NCBI GenBank assembly: GCA_023231475.1
Contig: JALJEE010001958.1
Span: 1 to 62,881 of the forward strand
Length of the DNA: 62,881 nucleotides
Reading direction: 5' to 3'
DNA from: Seison nebaliae
Lineage: Eukaryota; Rotifera; Pararotatoria; Seisonacea; Seisonidae
The translations under genes and the position numbers were made by a program. Of the stretch, positions 1 to 11,323 are shown one piece after another; positions within the stretch are counted from its first letter, which is position 1; every line of letters starts with the position of its first letter. The notes under the pieces were generated by a model that saw only the letters and a program-made list of their open reading frames with translations, did no database searches and was not told where the DNA came from.

Positions 1-101
1 TCAACGAAGTCACGGTAAGTGGCGAGGCGGTGTGGCAACGTAGATCAATATCTTTCTGAAGTGGCGATATGGAGTCAATGGTAGACATGAGTAAGATATA
101 A
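1..101 (+). CDS. C-terminal end of a gene cut by the left edge (tentative)
   Basis: Bases 1-14 can end an exon, followed by a strong donor (GTAAGT at 15) and a 47-base intron ending TTTCTGAAG at 61. The next segment (62-101) continues in phase and ends in TAA, giving a C-terminus that reads STKSRGDMESMVDMSKI. The intron length and signals match the other introns of this window, and these first bases are richer in GC than the flank that follows. No domain can be recognised in so short a piece. It could also be chance; I favour a real gene tail only moderately. Confidence 0.35.
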
Positions 102-1460
102 ATTACCAAAGATAAAATTATTCGGAAAAGTTTTTAACAGGAATTTTTTTTTATCATTTATATAATATACATATTTCCATACACATATACTAACAGTAAG
201 TATACAAGTATACATGTTCGAAAATTTTGTACGGTAGGGTTCTACCTTTTTAATCGATAAACTCGCATAGTCTAGCATTTTTATTTTTTACGGAATTGAT
301 GTACAAGGAGAAATGTAAAATGAGAATAGATGAGGATCGAATTAGAAAGTATTAGTCAGTCAGTAAAATTTTTTATGAATGAATGAGAGGTTGAAAATCT
401 CAGTCATAAAGTCATTATTGGTTACAAAGATTTTCCGAATATCCGCTTAACTATGAGCCCTCACCAAAATTTAATAGCCGCTTGCAACAACAACCAAGTT
501 GACATAATAAGTCGAATCCAAGTTGGTGAATGTATCCTGAATAAATTAGATGATGAGTATGGAAACTTTCCATTGGAAAGTAGTTGACAGGGTAATTGGA
601 AATTCAGAACACTCCCTTGCGTACAAAATTTGAAAACATGTAACGATCGTTTAAATGTTGAAAGTTGGTTACATGCAACGTTGATATTAATAAGAAAACT
701 AAAAATCAACTGAACATCAATTTTACCATTAAATCAACTTCACATACTTTTTATTCCATTAACGACGCAACCAGTGGGGAAATTTCTTCGTCATGACAAT
801 GGACGGCGATTACCCAACGAACCTCATCAATTTCTCTCCCTTCAGAATCATGTAACTCTTATTGTAATTATTATTATGACAATAATCGTATTTTTTTTAT
901 TGTGCTATACGGAATATATAATTCTTCGGATTATATTTGCGCAGAATAAAATAAGTATTTAACTTTGGTGACGGTAATCTGACAAGTGATGAAGAAAAAC
1001 TTACATTAGAGATTTTAGTTAAATTTTGAAGAAGAAAAATTATCTATTAAGGGTCAAATTGGTAAGGAGATTGTGTCTAGTATTTTGAGCAATTTGTTTA
1101 AGAATACGACGATAATCTATTTAATGATAAGATGAATTGAAATCAATTTGGAAATCTACTTGATTTCCGATCGATGGAAATTATTCCACTATACTTGTCC
1201 ATATACAATATTAGTGCAAGATTATTTTCTACAACAATAAAACTTACCAATTATTCCAAGAAACACAAATTATTCTATCAAATATGTTGTAATTCTCGTC
1301 GGATTCTGATAACGGATAAATGTGGAATTATTCCAGTTAATTTGGTTTAATTCTTGCGACTGAATAATTTGTTAAATTATAGAGAAAACAATCTGGCTTT
1401 TTTGGGATATTAGCAAAAAACGTTTGTAATTACAAAAAAATTCTTCTTCACATTCATTTA
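102..1460. other. Stretch without a convincing gene
   Basis: AT-rich sequence with only short open frames. A 20-codon ATG frame at 794 (MTMDGDYPTNLINFSP...) is followed by a GTAACT donor-like site and a GCGCAG acceptor-like site near 946, but it then terminates at once. The end of the stretch (…CATTCATTTAG at 1451-1460) looks like a splice acceptor feeding the lysine-rich gene, so an upstream exon of that gene probably lies somewhere here. Confidence 0.5.
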
Positions 1461-2239
1461 GGTTGAATTTTCGATTTTATTTCAAGGAAATTTATACAAA
1501 CTTTTCAGTGAAAATAGGAAAAGAATTATTAAATATTTATGAGATTAAGTTCCCACGAATTTATGATGTAAACTTAAATAATAATGAGAGTATTTTAAAC
1601 AAAAATAATAACGCGAAAAAAAAGAAAAAACCGAAAAAGATGACCTCATATAAGAAAGCCGAAAAAGAAAGAAAAAAGAAAAGACAAAAGGAAAAAAAGA
1701 GGAAAGAAAAGGAAAAAAAGAAGAAAGATAAGGAAAAAGAAAAGGGAAAGAAGAAGAAAGAAAAGGAAAAGAAGAAGAAAGAAAAAACTAAAAAGAAGAA
1801 GGAAGAAAAGGCTAAAAAGAAGAAGGAAGAAGATAATGAAAAGATTGAGAAGAAAAAAGAAGATATGACTATATGTACTCTTCTAACTGAACTGGCACAT
1901 CCCCAAAAATTTTTAAGTGAAAGAAAGAATATAGAAATGACAACGGCGGAATTTCTAGCACAAACATGTCGACAATTAAAAATTTTACCAGGTAAAGATG
2001 TGACGGAATTAGGTAATCAAACAGTTAGACAATTGATGCCGAAATTGCGGGCTCAAAAGAAGAAAACTTGTAAGGAAGAATGTGATTTTGATATGGAAAA
2101 TACTAATGTGCTAATTGATCCCGAAGAAATGGGTCGAAGTAATTTTATGAAAGACCAAGTACTTACCGGTGAAGATGATGCATTGAAAAACGGTGCTCGG
2201 AAATTGAAGCACGATTTACTTTATGGAGAAAGTTACTAA
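1461..2239 (+). CDS. Lysine-rich protein with unrecognised C-terminal domain
   Basis: I do not recognise this gene. The frame opens directly after a splice acceptor (CATTCATTTAG) and has no ATG until 1640, so either a 5' exon is missing or translation begins at 1640. The middle (about 1610-1860) codes almost only for Lys and Glu (runs such as KKKKEKEKKKKEK), probably a long charged helix or a disordered segment. The C-terminal 125 residues are ordinary coding sequence (TICTLLTELAHPQKFLSE..., TAEFLAQTCRQLKILPG, ending DLLYGESY), with no motif I can name. Basic low-complexity proteins are often nucleolar or RNA-binding, but nothing here proves that. It stops 366 bases before the next ATG on the same strand. 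Confidence 0.55.
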
Positions 2240-2605
2240 TTTAATTTTTTCAACGGTGATCATCTAGACTACTTAATCATCTATTAGCTACATATAATTT
2301 TCAAAGATTCATATTAGTTAAAATACCGAAGTACCTAACCAAATTTATCAAAACATTGAATAAAGATTCAAGGAAATTTTACAAAGCTACTCGAAAGCGA
2401 TTTATTTCAGATTATAAGTCTTTGAGAGAAGATTTGCCAGCCAGTTAATTTTGTTATTTAAATATATTTAAATTTTCGATATGTTTAGCAAAGTATATAT
2501 CCATCGAAGTAGTTATAGGAATAATAAAAAGTTTCTTATTTAAATAATTTTGTACAAAACGAAAGTTTCTCATAAATTTTAGAATTTATAAAAGCCATAT
2601 TGAAA
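2240..2605 (+). other. Spacer between lysine-rich gene and small membrane protein
   Basis: AT-rich and without a coding-like frame. It includes AATAAA-type sequence near 2359 (candidate poly(A) signal for the lysine-rich gene) and TTTTAG just before 2582, which could be an acceptor of a 5' UTR intron of the downstream gene. Confidence 0.4.
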
Positions 2606-2854
2606 ATGAAGAAATCTACTTGGGTATTAGTAATAGTGATAATAATATTTGTTTATTTTATACGTTGGTTTAAACATGTGGTCAATTATCCGAATGAATT
2701 TCCTCAATCGCCACCCATACCACCGTCAATCATTGGCTTCGAGCCGGAAGTGGAACCGCTTTATAAGAATCGTTTCTCACCTAAACTTAAACCATATCAT
2801 ATGCATTTTGATATGACTGGATCCATAGGGGATGTACAACATCCACATATGTGA
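2606..2854 (+). CDS. Small single-span membrane protein, 82 aa
   Basis: The start is the ATG at 2606; two codons upstream (TTG AAA) are also open but lack ATG. The N-terminus MKKSTWVLVIVIIIFVYFI is a strongly hydrophobic signal anchor of about 17 residues preceded by lysines. A proline-rich stretch follows (FPQSPPIPPSIIGFEPE) and a short polar tail ends in HPHM. With positives before the span and no cleavage-site pattern, a single-pass membrane protein is more likely than a secreted one. It does not match a family I know. A single exon, in the same orientation as its neighbours. Confidence 0.5.
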   Translation: MKKSTWVLVIVIIIFVYFIRWFKHVVNYPNEFPQSPPIPPSIIGFEPEVEPLYKNRFSPKLKPYHMHFDMTGSIGDVQHPHM

Positions 2855-2935
2855 ATAATGATATCCTTTTCTTTTATTATCAAATTGAACAATGGACATT
2901 CGTTCAATTCCATCAATTGAATTGGAAATTGACAA

Positions 2936-3100
2936 ATGAAAATATTAAATTTAGATTTTGTCGAAATTATTCAGAATGAACTTTATGAAACTATTCTCCG
3001 AATTACCAATCATTCACATGAACATCTAGCCATTTACAAGGTTTTCTATGAGAATCCTAATCTACTAGTTCAACAACCGATAGGAGTTCTCAATGTTTGA
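2936..3100 (+). CDS. 54-codon ORF resembling an MSP-domain segment (tentative)
   Basis: The ATG at 2936 opens a 54-residue frame with ordinary amino-acid composition. The segment LRITNHSHEHLAIYKV followed by NPNLLVQQPIGVL recalls the core of major sperm protein/VAP domains (pattern L.(L/I)TN.S...(V/L)A.K(V/I), then P..G.(L/I)). This is a similarity by eye, not a search result. Only about half such a domain is present. A possible intron (GTTTGA...CTACAG, 3094-3125) leads to a stop five codons later, so the protein would be truncated. It could be a short gene, a partial domain or chance. Confidence 0.25.
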   Translation: MKILNLDFVEIIQNELYETILRITNHSHEHLAIYKVFYENPNLLVQQPIGVLNV

Positions 3101-3266
3101 ATTTCAATAAAGTTTTTTCTACAGTTGTTAATAAACCTTTAGACACAGGAAACTAAATTTATCAAATTTTTATTCTACGGCAAATGGAGTTCTCACATTA
3201 ATCTTCAAGTCTTCATAAGTTTTCCCACCATTTAGTATTAATGTTTAATTAAATTAAATTCATTAA

Positions 3267-3824
3267 GCATTTAATAATCGTAAAATCTCACAAGTATGTC
3301 GTGGAAGAATAGTCGTCACTCAATCAAATTATCCGAACGTTAACATAAACCGAAATTCTAGAGGATTGACCAAAAGAGAATTATCTCTTGTACGTATAAC
3401 TGAGGATTGTAAAGAAGAGAAGAAGAGTGTGTGTCATAATTATGATAATAAGATGATATTTGCAGAAGCATATCGAGTACCAATTGATTGTTGCAAAATA
3501 GATGAAGAAGATGATAAATCAGAAAGTACTTATTCATGTTATTGTCAATATAGTACGATGTATGAGAGAAAACATAAAGAAAAGGATCGTCGACATCTCA
3601 AATGTCGTAATGAGAGGACGTCACGATTACTCAGCAAACAATATCCCTGTAAAAAAATAAAAAGTTTAAGATTTTTAATACTTATTCAACTTGTTCAATA
3701 ACTTCTACTAGATGAAGAGAAACCAATGAGCTATCCACAAATTATTATAGATTTCATACTCTATCATTGCGTTAACATATTTTGGATATGTGTCAGTCCA
3801 TTCTACAGAATTTATCATAACTGA
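3267..3824 (+). CDS. Unrecognised cysteine-containing protein, 5' end unresolved
   Basis: An open frame from 3267 to 3648 shows coding-like composition (RELSLVRITEDCKEEKKSVC..., FAEAYRVPIDCCKIDEEDD, YSCYCQYSTMYERKHKEKDR). A donor at 3649 and an acceptor ending at 3711 remove a 63-base intron and join in phase to a second exon (3712-3824) ending FYRIYHN and stop. The second exon is hydrophobic (PQIIIDFILYHCVNIFWICV), probably one membrane span or membrane-binding segment. There is no in-frame ATG before the codon for Met in DNKMIFAEAY, so a 5' exon is likely missing from my model. Several Cys pairs suggest disulfides or metal binding. No family recognised. Confidence 0.4.
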
Positions 3825-4658
3825 AATAATTAACTAATTTACCCATCACATTTTCAAGTCTCTTTATTCGCTGTCAAGAAATTTGTAAATGAAATAATTT
3901 CCGTTAAATTTCAGGAATTGACGATTGTCATATATTTCATTCTCTATCAATGCTTCAATAGATCGTTAACACTCAATAAAATTTGCTCAAACTTTATCAA
4001 TATTCAATTGATTCCTGATAATTATTTAACTACTGAATAGAAGTTTCAATATAGAATTTCATTAAATTCCCTTCCACTAATGTAATAAATAATAGTTCGT
4101 TTATTGGAAAAACTTGTTAGTACAAGGAACTAAATTAAAATAATATGTGTAAATAATAATTATTTTTGGGTATAATATTCGATTTAGTGGAAGTTTCTAG
4201 TTAAAAATTATGATGAGTTTACTTAATTAGGAATGTTATGGAATATTATTTATAAATTAAATAAGTTCTAATATGAATATGGTTAATTAAGGAGATATAT
4301 AAATATGATAAAACATCATCTTTGATATAATAAATAGAAGAATATTCTGGAGGATGCATAAAAACAATTGCTAATGATTCTGGTGCATTATGTGCTATTA
4401 TAATTTCTAATGGAAATTTTATGAATTAGCATGTCATTTATGGAGAAGTAAGAATCTGTAGATTCATTTAGTAGATATGATTTCTGTAAATCGAATTTAA
4501 ATAAACGAATTGGTTGAGAGGCTTCTCAATTGAAAATAAATTCAAATGAAGAGACTGAAGAACAATAAATGAATCGATGGGGGGAAAAGGAGAAATTAAA
4601 TTGAGTTTGAAGATTATTTTTTATAGATAATTCAAAGAGAAATTCTCATAGTAGAAGA
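3825..4658. other. AT-rich spacer before RIC8
   Basis: About 830 bases of AT-rich sequence with frequent stops on both strands. I see no gene, repeat or RNA structure in it. The part next to 4659 should hold the RIC8 promoter and 5' UTR. Confidence 0.5.
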
Positions 4659-7082
4659 ATGGCATCGAAATACTTCACAGATGTTATGACTTATGGTGAA
4701 TTGATGTTGTTGAATGAATGTAAACGATTCAATAATGATGTTTTATTTTCTTTTATTATTCCCCTTAATTGGATTCCACTCGATTATAGTTCATCAGTCC
4801 GCTGGCTCCAACAGCACCCATCCCTAATGATATTAAACGAGTTAATGAATTTGAAGACTGATGTGAAATAAAATTTTGTAAAAAAGGGATTGATCTTTAA
4901 GATGTTGAAGATCTTCAATAAACTGAAAACGGCTGGAGTCACACAAGATATGGAAGATGATGATCTCGCTCAACTATTCACAACCATCAAAATTCTTTCT
5001 CGAACGAAAGAGGCTTCAGATGTTCAATCTCTTCTCGTTAATTAAATTCAAAAATCAACTTTCAGATGTTATGTCAAGAGGATTTGTTGAAATGTTTACA
5101 AATTTATTCGGCTTTGTCACCAGAACCGAAATTCAACGAACTGGTTGTGAATAAATATAATAAATCCGTTTTGAAGGAAGCGTTGGGATGTATCAGTAAC
5201 ATCTCCTTTTATACCATGTCTGCCGTCAATAAATTTGTGTTCGTTCTATTCATTTTCACTTCTCCATTCTCGTTGTGACGTTATTCTCCTACTATTCGTT
5301 ATAGTACGAATGGTTTACATCAAACATTAATTCAAGTTATCAAAGAATATGGGCCGGGTGGTAAGAAATCGGAGAAACCGTTGAAGAATATGTCGACGGA
5401 AAATCAAGCGATTTTCTTACTCTATTTACGTATTTTGTTCTTGTTCAATACGAAAAGTCACATCGTCAGGTCAATTATATTGAATTAATTGGGAGAAATA
5501 TTAAATGAAATTTTTAGATCTCATCTTCTTCTCGAATGTAATGCAGCTGCCATTCTTTATGGTGTGTTGAATGAAGTTATAAAGAATGGATATTCCATCG
5601 ACTTGAAAAAGACAAGTTAATTTATTGGATATATTATGTCAATATCATTCGACAATCAGATAAGATGGAAGTCAATAGTTTAAGAATGGAGGAACAGCCT
5701 AGATGGTTCGGATCTATAATAAAAATTCAATTATTCGATGCCGATGTCATCATTGAAATATATAAAAGTTTATTCAATTTGACATTGAACTATTCCGGAC
5801 AAGAAATCATTCCTGGAGTTATTAATTTTTTCTTTTAAACATTTTTCATGAAATAATTTAGGATGAAGAAAAGAATATTATTCGATTCATAGTCATCACT
5901 CGAATGATATTGACGTGTCGTGTTGGAGTTCCTCATCAAGCGAAAAGTTTCGAGATTATTCGGTTAGAATGAATTAATTACACTTTTAATCAATTCATTT
6001 TATATTAGACATGCGACTAATGCTTTGTATAACATTCCCGAATATCTCTACAAATATTTCATTAGTTCACAACCATCTGATGGTGAAATGATGATATCAA
6101 CAAAATTACAAGGAGATGAAGGAAGTAATGTAGATGAGTATTTAGTAAATTGTCGAACATATCGAAATAAAGATATGCGTCCAGTTCTCATTATGTTCCA
6201 TCTACTCCAACATGACTTAGAGGAAATGATCGCAGATGATTTAGTTTATTTTCATTTATAATTTTGTTTCATGTTCTGATAGTTAAACAGTGAAAAATCT
6301 GATTTACTCGTCCCACCGATGAGATTATTATCGAGAATTTCAGAAGTGTTTGAAGAAGTACGACGTCTCCTCAAATTCATTATATTACCCCCATTGAAAA
6401 AGAAGGATGTAGTGGCATTACCACATCAAGGGAAAACATTACGGAATAATTTTACAAAAGTTTGTCAATGTACCAACACGAATGTGAGTAGTGCTGCTGT
6501 TAATCTCTTATTCGTATTATGTAAGAAAGATGGTTATTATCTTATTATTCCGTTTATCTTCCTAAATTCATTTCTATAGCAAATCGATTAATCAAACAAA
6601 TTGGATTTGGAAATTCAGCGTTGCTCCTCTCACAGAACGGTTTGATGAAAGAGGCATTATCTCAGAATAAAAACGATGCAAATAAAGATAATGATATCGA
6701 TTCGGAAACGGAAGAATATCGAGAAATCTTTAAAAAGTTCAAATTCTTCTTTTCTTCAATTAATATCAATTTACTTTCCCTTAGAATAAATCCAGTAACT
6801 TGTCGATTGGAAGACGATGAGAAATATTGGAAGAACGATGTTCTCGATAACATGACCGATGAACAAAAGGAACATGAGGCGATGAAACTTGTTGAACAGA
6901 TTCATAAACTCACCGAGTTATTAACTTTCTTTTTTTAACGATTTATAAATTAACATTCCTATCCGAATAATAGAGAAGGATTAATTAAACCTTGTAAGAT
7001 CGACGAATCGGGGAATGCTGTGCCGATAAAACACGTAACGCAATTGTTGGAGGAACCGAAGAAAACAAAGAAGAAAATTTAA
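4659..7082 (+). CDS. RIC8: RIC8/synembryn, G-alpha chaperone and exchange factor
   Basis: RIC8 proteins bind nascent and monomeric G-alpha subunits in the cytosol as chaperones and receptor-independent guanine-nucleotide exchange factors; they are armadillo-repeat proteins. Twelve exons join in phase: 4659-4862, 4902-5036, 5066-5238, 5305-5469, 5518-5615, 5660-5817, 5862-5962, 6009-6243, 6283-6532, 6580-6736, 6785-6916, 6974-7082 (638 residues; human RIC8A is about 530). Family hallmarks seen: FTTIKILSRTK near the N-terminus, LRNNFTKVCQCTNTNVSSAA with LLFVLCK, IKQIGFGNSALLLSQNGL, acidic DSETEEYREIFKKINPVT, and MTDEQKEHEAMKLVEQIHKL. The intron at 5037-5065 is only 29 bases. Exon 1 contains a segment (FSFIIPLNWIPLD...) that could still hide an intron and would explain the extra length. 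The tail is lysine-rich. Converges on the membrane-protein gene downstream. Confidence 0.9.
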
Positions 7083-7269
7083 GAAATTTAATTAAAAAAA
7101 AGAATTTTTGAAAAAAATTCTCGAATCAATTTAAACATTTTAGATTTGAATTAAATTATTTTTCTGGCAATGTTGTTAAAAAAATGCTTATTTGCATTTT
7201 CCGTTTATCTACCGCTTTTCTATCCCATTCTCGAAATGGAGGATTATATTCGTATTAAATTGAGATCAT

Positions 7270-7290
7270 AATAAAATTTATTTGAATAAA
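7270..7290. terminator. Shared bidirectional poly(A) region
   Basis: AATAAA occurs on the + strand at 7270-7275 and 7285-7290, about 190 bases past the RIC8 stop. TTTATT at 7277-7282 is AATAAA on the - strand, 43 bases past the stop of the convergent membrane-protein gene. The two transcripts probably end in the same short block and may overlap. Inferred from motif and position only. Confidence 0.45.
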
Positions 7291-7324
7291 ATAAAGTGAA
7301 AATGAGAAGAATCGAATTAATCGT

Positions 7325-9517
7325 TTATGGAGGTTCCAGTTTAAGAAATACAAAATAATTTATAGGACTGTAAAAGAATTCAGGAATATAATTGACAGCT
7401 ACGAAATAGGTAGTGTAACTGCTAATTCCCAAAGTGACGAATGAGGTGATTAGTAAGAAAATTGTATAATTTCTAATATAATTCCGAAGTTTTCTTAAAG
7501 ATATTCGAATGACATGCTTCCGCCTATCCAACGAGCTACAATTGAATGACAATGGATTGACGAGGGAGAAAGCCGGTGAGTTCTTTTCCGGTCCTCCCAC
7601 ATAAACGTATTGATTGAGGAAATGTCGTTTCTCAAATTCTTCGTGTAATTTCCTTAGACGTTTCTTATATTTCTTCGAAGGACAATCGGCGAGTAGATAT
7701 TGAATGAAATCATTATCTTTTTCGAACGTTTGCCAATATCGATCAGAATCTTGATTGTGATATAATTTGAGCAGGGTCATTGTTAATGAGAAAACGGTGA
7801 AAACTGGTAGAATAATAATGAGGAGATCAGCCGTTCGAAAATAAGATGTCGTATAACGTACGTTCGTTGCATTACCTCCACTATAGAGGAGAATGGTGAA
7901 ATCGAATAGAATGAATACCAGTTGAACGAGAATAAGAAAATTCGCCACGGCTAATCCAGGATATATGTAGAAGAAGACACGGACAAAATTGACTTGGGAC
8001 AAGATGTCAACATATCGGTTATATGGACAGACTGCACAGGGATCATTGGCATCTAATCTTCTTGCGATATAATGTCTAACTGAACAGGAAACTTCTTTTT
8101 TGAGAAGGTCCCGAGGTACTCGCAATAAGTTACAGTGTCGGTCGATATTATCATGTGCTGAGTGGAGAAGTACTCCACATTCATAACGATGATCTTGGCG
8201 CTTCTGGTACATTATCTCATCTCTCCATTTTGCGAGGAAGACCAAAAAGATGATTAGTTTATCTACAAGATTTTCGTATTAACAATTTGATCGAATGAGT
8301 ATTAGGAAGAAGAAAAATTCAATTAGATCAAAAATTTCAAATTACATTTTTATTTTGAATTGAATTCATTCTTTCGACTTTAGTCGTCGTCCACACGATA
8401 AACGACATTTCGATTTTTACTATTCAAACTGTTTAAACTTTTCGCTAATAACCACTCGGATAGTTGAAATTCATCTATCAACTTCTTTTCCTCATTTTGG
8501 ATTTGTGGCGACTCGAAAATGAGATCCTTATACGTTTTCATTCCTAAAATACCTGTCTCGTCATCCAATTGGACGTCGCTACCATCCCATCCTACTAATT
8601 TCTCCGAATTCTCAAACATTTCACTATTCGGCACATTAACGAAACGTCCAATCTCATTTTGTTCCGTCGGAGTGAGATAAGGCTCCATCGATATCGGTAA
8701 CATTCGTCTCAGTTTGTTACGTAAAGAAATTTCGGAGAGTGATCCACCCATCTCATCGGCTGTCGTGCCACTAGTCACTGTTATTTAGAGAGAAAATAGT
8801 GTCAAATGAATTTTTTATTAAGAATAAAGATAATATAAATAATAATATTTATAAAGATATAATATATAATATCTCTATAAGATAATATATATGTTAGGGA
8901 GAGGAGGTAAAAATCTTAATAAAATTAAAAAGAAGAGAATGAGGAAGGAAATTAGAGAACAGTCAATAAGAAAAGGAAAAGAAATGAAGGAATTATGTAG
9001 AAAGGTTTATGAAGAGTAGTGCCATACCATAAGGAGCTGTGTAAGAAATGGATGAAAGGAGAATAGAAGTAATAAGAAATCCGTGATAATAATAAGAGAG
9101 CATCATTTCAATCGATTTCACTTTCCGTTTCCATTCGAATATTAAAATTAAGATTCTCAAATTAAAAGATTTTCTTCTTAACGATTTATGTTCTCCTTAT
9201 TCACAACGTCTCGTCTATGAAGGATCTAGCTGATAATAAATATTTGCATTAACCAACTTGAAAGTTGTAGGAATAATAAGAGAAGAGAAAAAAGCGTGCC
9301 ACATTCATTAACGTTTATCAAGGAAAAACCGATTGAGTTTGATTAATTCTGCCCCTCGCATATCGCCTTTCTCCTTCCCCATATTGCCCCTCATTTCTAT
9401 GACAACAGGTTTATAGTTGTTATTCGTGTTACTTATCAAATTCTCATTAAACGTAACTTTCTTTTCCTTGTCAACTATAAAACTGCAATTGACATTGTCG
9501 ACTAATGTAGGAATCAT
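7325..9517 (-). CDS. Unrecognised multi-span membrane protein, 563 aa
   Basis: Four exons on the minus strand (9517-9313, 9195-9028, 8777-8397, 8262-7325) join in phase to 564 codons; the total closing on a multiple of three supports the model. The N-terminus (MIPTLVDNVNCSFIVDKEKK) is polar. Hydrophobic segments: NLRILILIFEW, YYYHGFLITSILLSSISYTAPY, HKLIIFLVFLAKW, a long FFYIYPGLAVANFLILVQLV stretch, LLIIILPVFTVFSLTMTLL and TIFLLITSFVTLGISSYTTY, i.e. about five or six spans. Between spans 2 and 3 lies a polar region of about 130 residues with acidic patches; a Cys-bearing loop reads NDPCAVCPYNRYVDI. I considered innexin, otopetrin and TMC families and cannot confirm any. It is head-to-head with the 420-residue gene, 149 bases apart. 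Confidence 0.65.
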
Positions 9518-9666
9518 AATGTTACTTCATATCCGACCTTTCACCACATCTTTTTCCTAATCAAATTAAAACGTGTTTCTTCATCTTTCTTATCAGAAAC
9601 ATTATTCTCTAATAACTATCTCACTAAATCGTTCTCTAATACCTAATATCTTCACATTCTTTCAGG
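9518..9666. promoter_or_regulatory. Short divergent intergenic region
   Basis: Only 149 bases separate the start codons of two divergent genes, so both promoters must lie here or extend into 5' UTR introns. The sequence CATTCTTTCAG just before the + strand ATG at 9667 resembles a splice acceptor, so the + gene may have a 5' UTR intron. No named motif is visible. Confidence 0.4.
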
Positions 9667-11192
9667 ATGGCGATGGTGGACGACTCTTATCTCTCTCACA
9701 TCTATCATGGCAAATGTGTGGATGGAAATTTACCGTTTGTCGTGAGAAATAGTAAACTCTATTCAAACCAGTCATTACTCAGTATGACACCATCAGAAAT
9801 GAGTGAGTTTAAATCTCTTTTGAAATATTTAATTATTAATTTTCTTCAAAATTAATAATTCTTTTGTTTAAATAAAAGTTTCGATGGTAAATTAGGAAAT
9901 AAATCAACTGAAAATGAATATGATAGATTAAATCCGACGGAAGATGGTTTAGACATTTTTATGATTTTCGAATCCTCATCAAAATCGTTGTAGAAGAACC
10001 ACAGAGCAATTATGAAAATTCAACTGATCAATTTAGTGGGGAAGAGTTCGCTTCAACTGATCCATATGAAGATATGCGAACAACATTTGCATTGAAGGAA
10101 AGACCAAAAACATCGACCGTCAATGAAAAGACAAAAATTGAATTCGACTTAGCAAATCTTCAAGCAATGCAACGATGTGTCACTTCGACGACTTTACGCG
10201 ACGCTGCTACTCCTTTCATTGATACTGGAGATAATTTTCAAATGACGAAAGAAAAGAAAAAGAAATTAAAGAGGAATACCGTCCAGAATACATTGATCGA
10301 AGGAGAGAGACCGAATGGTGAAATGGAATATGAAATAATACGGACCGATCCAAATAGAACAATAATTCGTTGCACTTTCTCTCAGGACGAAGTTGAACGA
10401 CCATCGATTAAGACAAAGGAAAGAATTTTGTCTGTCGATTCGAGACAAAGGAAACAATACGATCGGTACCAAAAGAAGATTCGTCCGAAAACTACGCAGA
10501 TTATGTTTGTAAAATTTTAATTATATTAATTTTAATGAATTTGAATAACAAAACTATTTTTATTCTGTCGCTATAACTAATAATATAGACATCAAGGACG
10601 ATTAGGTAGTTCGTGGCGCCATATAAAGGAAGTGAAGAATTATACGGGATCCAATTTAGCTTTTCTTGACGGTTCGCTAACAATTATTTATCGTTATAAT
10701 AACTGTAATTCGTTTATTCATTTCATTTTAGGTTCGGTCAGTTTGGCAGATATGGCAAAATCGGAAAAGAAGAAGAGAACTATCCGAAATGTTGACTTAA
10801 ATAATAATGTACGTCCAGATATAAATTGTTGTTTTGAAATGCAACATCCGTCCGTGGAAGATAAACTAAAATTGGCGAAAGCGTATGAAAGATTACATCC
10901 TTATACGAGTAAATATGACTTCCGTGATACATCTGCCTTTTATCAGAAAGCAATTGAAAATCGGCCACAATTACGATATTATAATCGGTTAAGGAATTAT
11001 GATAATATTTATCATACGAGAGCAAAAGAAAATTATAAGTATTGGACAGCCATTGAAGGATCGAAGAAAAATATTCCAAAACGATCCGGTAGCGTTTATG
11101 CCACCAATTCCGCTCTACCTTCATTGCAGCAACAATATGCGATGGGTGCCCACCATACTGTGTTAGGATTAGGCGATGCTCCACGCAATTGA
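9667..11192 (+). CDS. Unrecognised 420-residue protein, 5 exons
   Basis: Exons 9667-9806, 9879-9946, 9994-10504, 10589-10671 and 10732-11192 join in phase to 421 codons. The fourth intron (60 bases, 10672-10731) is itself an open multiple of three, so retention would insert 20 residues. The protein is hydrophilic with no signal peptide or span. An acidic N-terminal half (TEDEEPQSNYENSTDQFSGE) is followed by a basic region (TKEKKKKLKRNTV, RKQYDRYQKKIRPK) and a Tyr/Asn/Arg-rich C-terminal part (AYERLHPYTSKYDFRDTSAF, RPQLRYYNRLRNYDNIYHTR). The composition suggests a soluble structural or nucleic-acid-associated protein. I do not recognise a family. It ends 131 bases before the NCKX start. Confidence 0.7.
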
Positions 11193-11323
11193 CTTTAACG
11201 CGCAAACAATTGAGAAAAATTAAATTTTATTTTAAGTTTATTTAAATAAAAGATTCTTTCAAACGTATTAATGCGCCTTTGGTGAGAAATAAATGAAAGT
11301 CTAAAATCACACACATAAGGAAA

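Noticed and set aside
7325-8245. Innexin
   Set aside because: Membrane spans and paired Cys are present, but the YYQWV motif and the innexin Cys spacing are missing.
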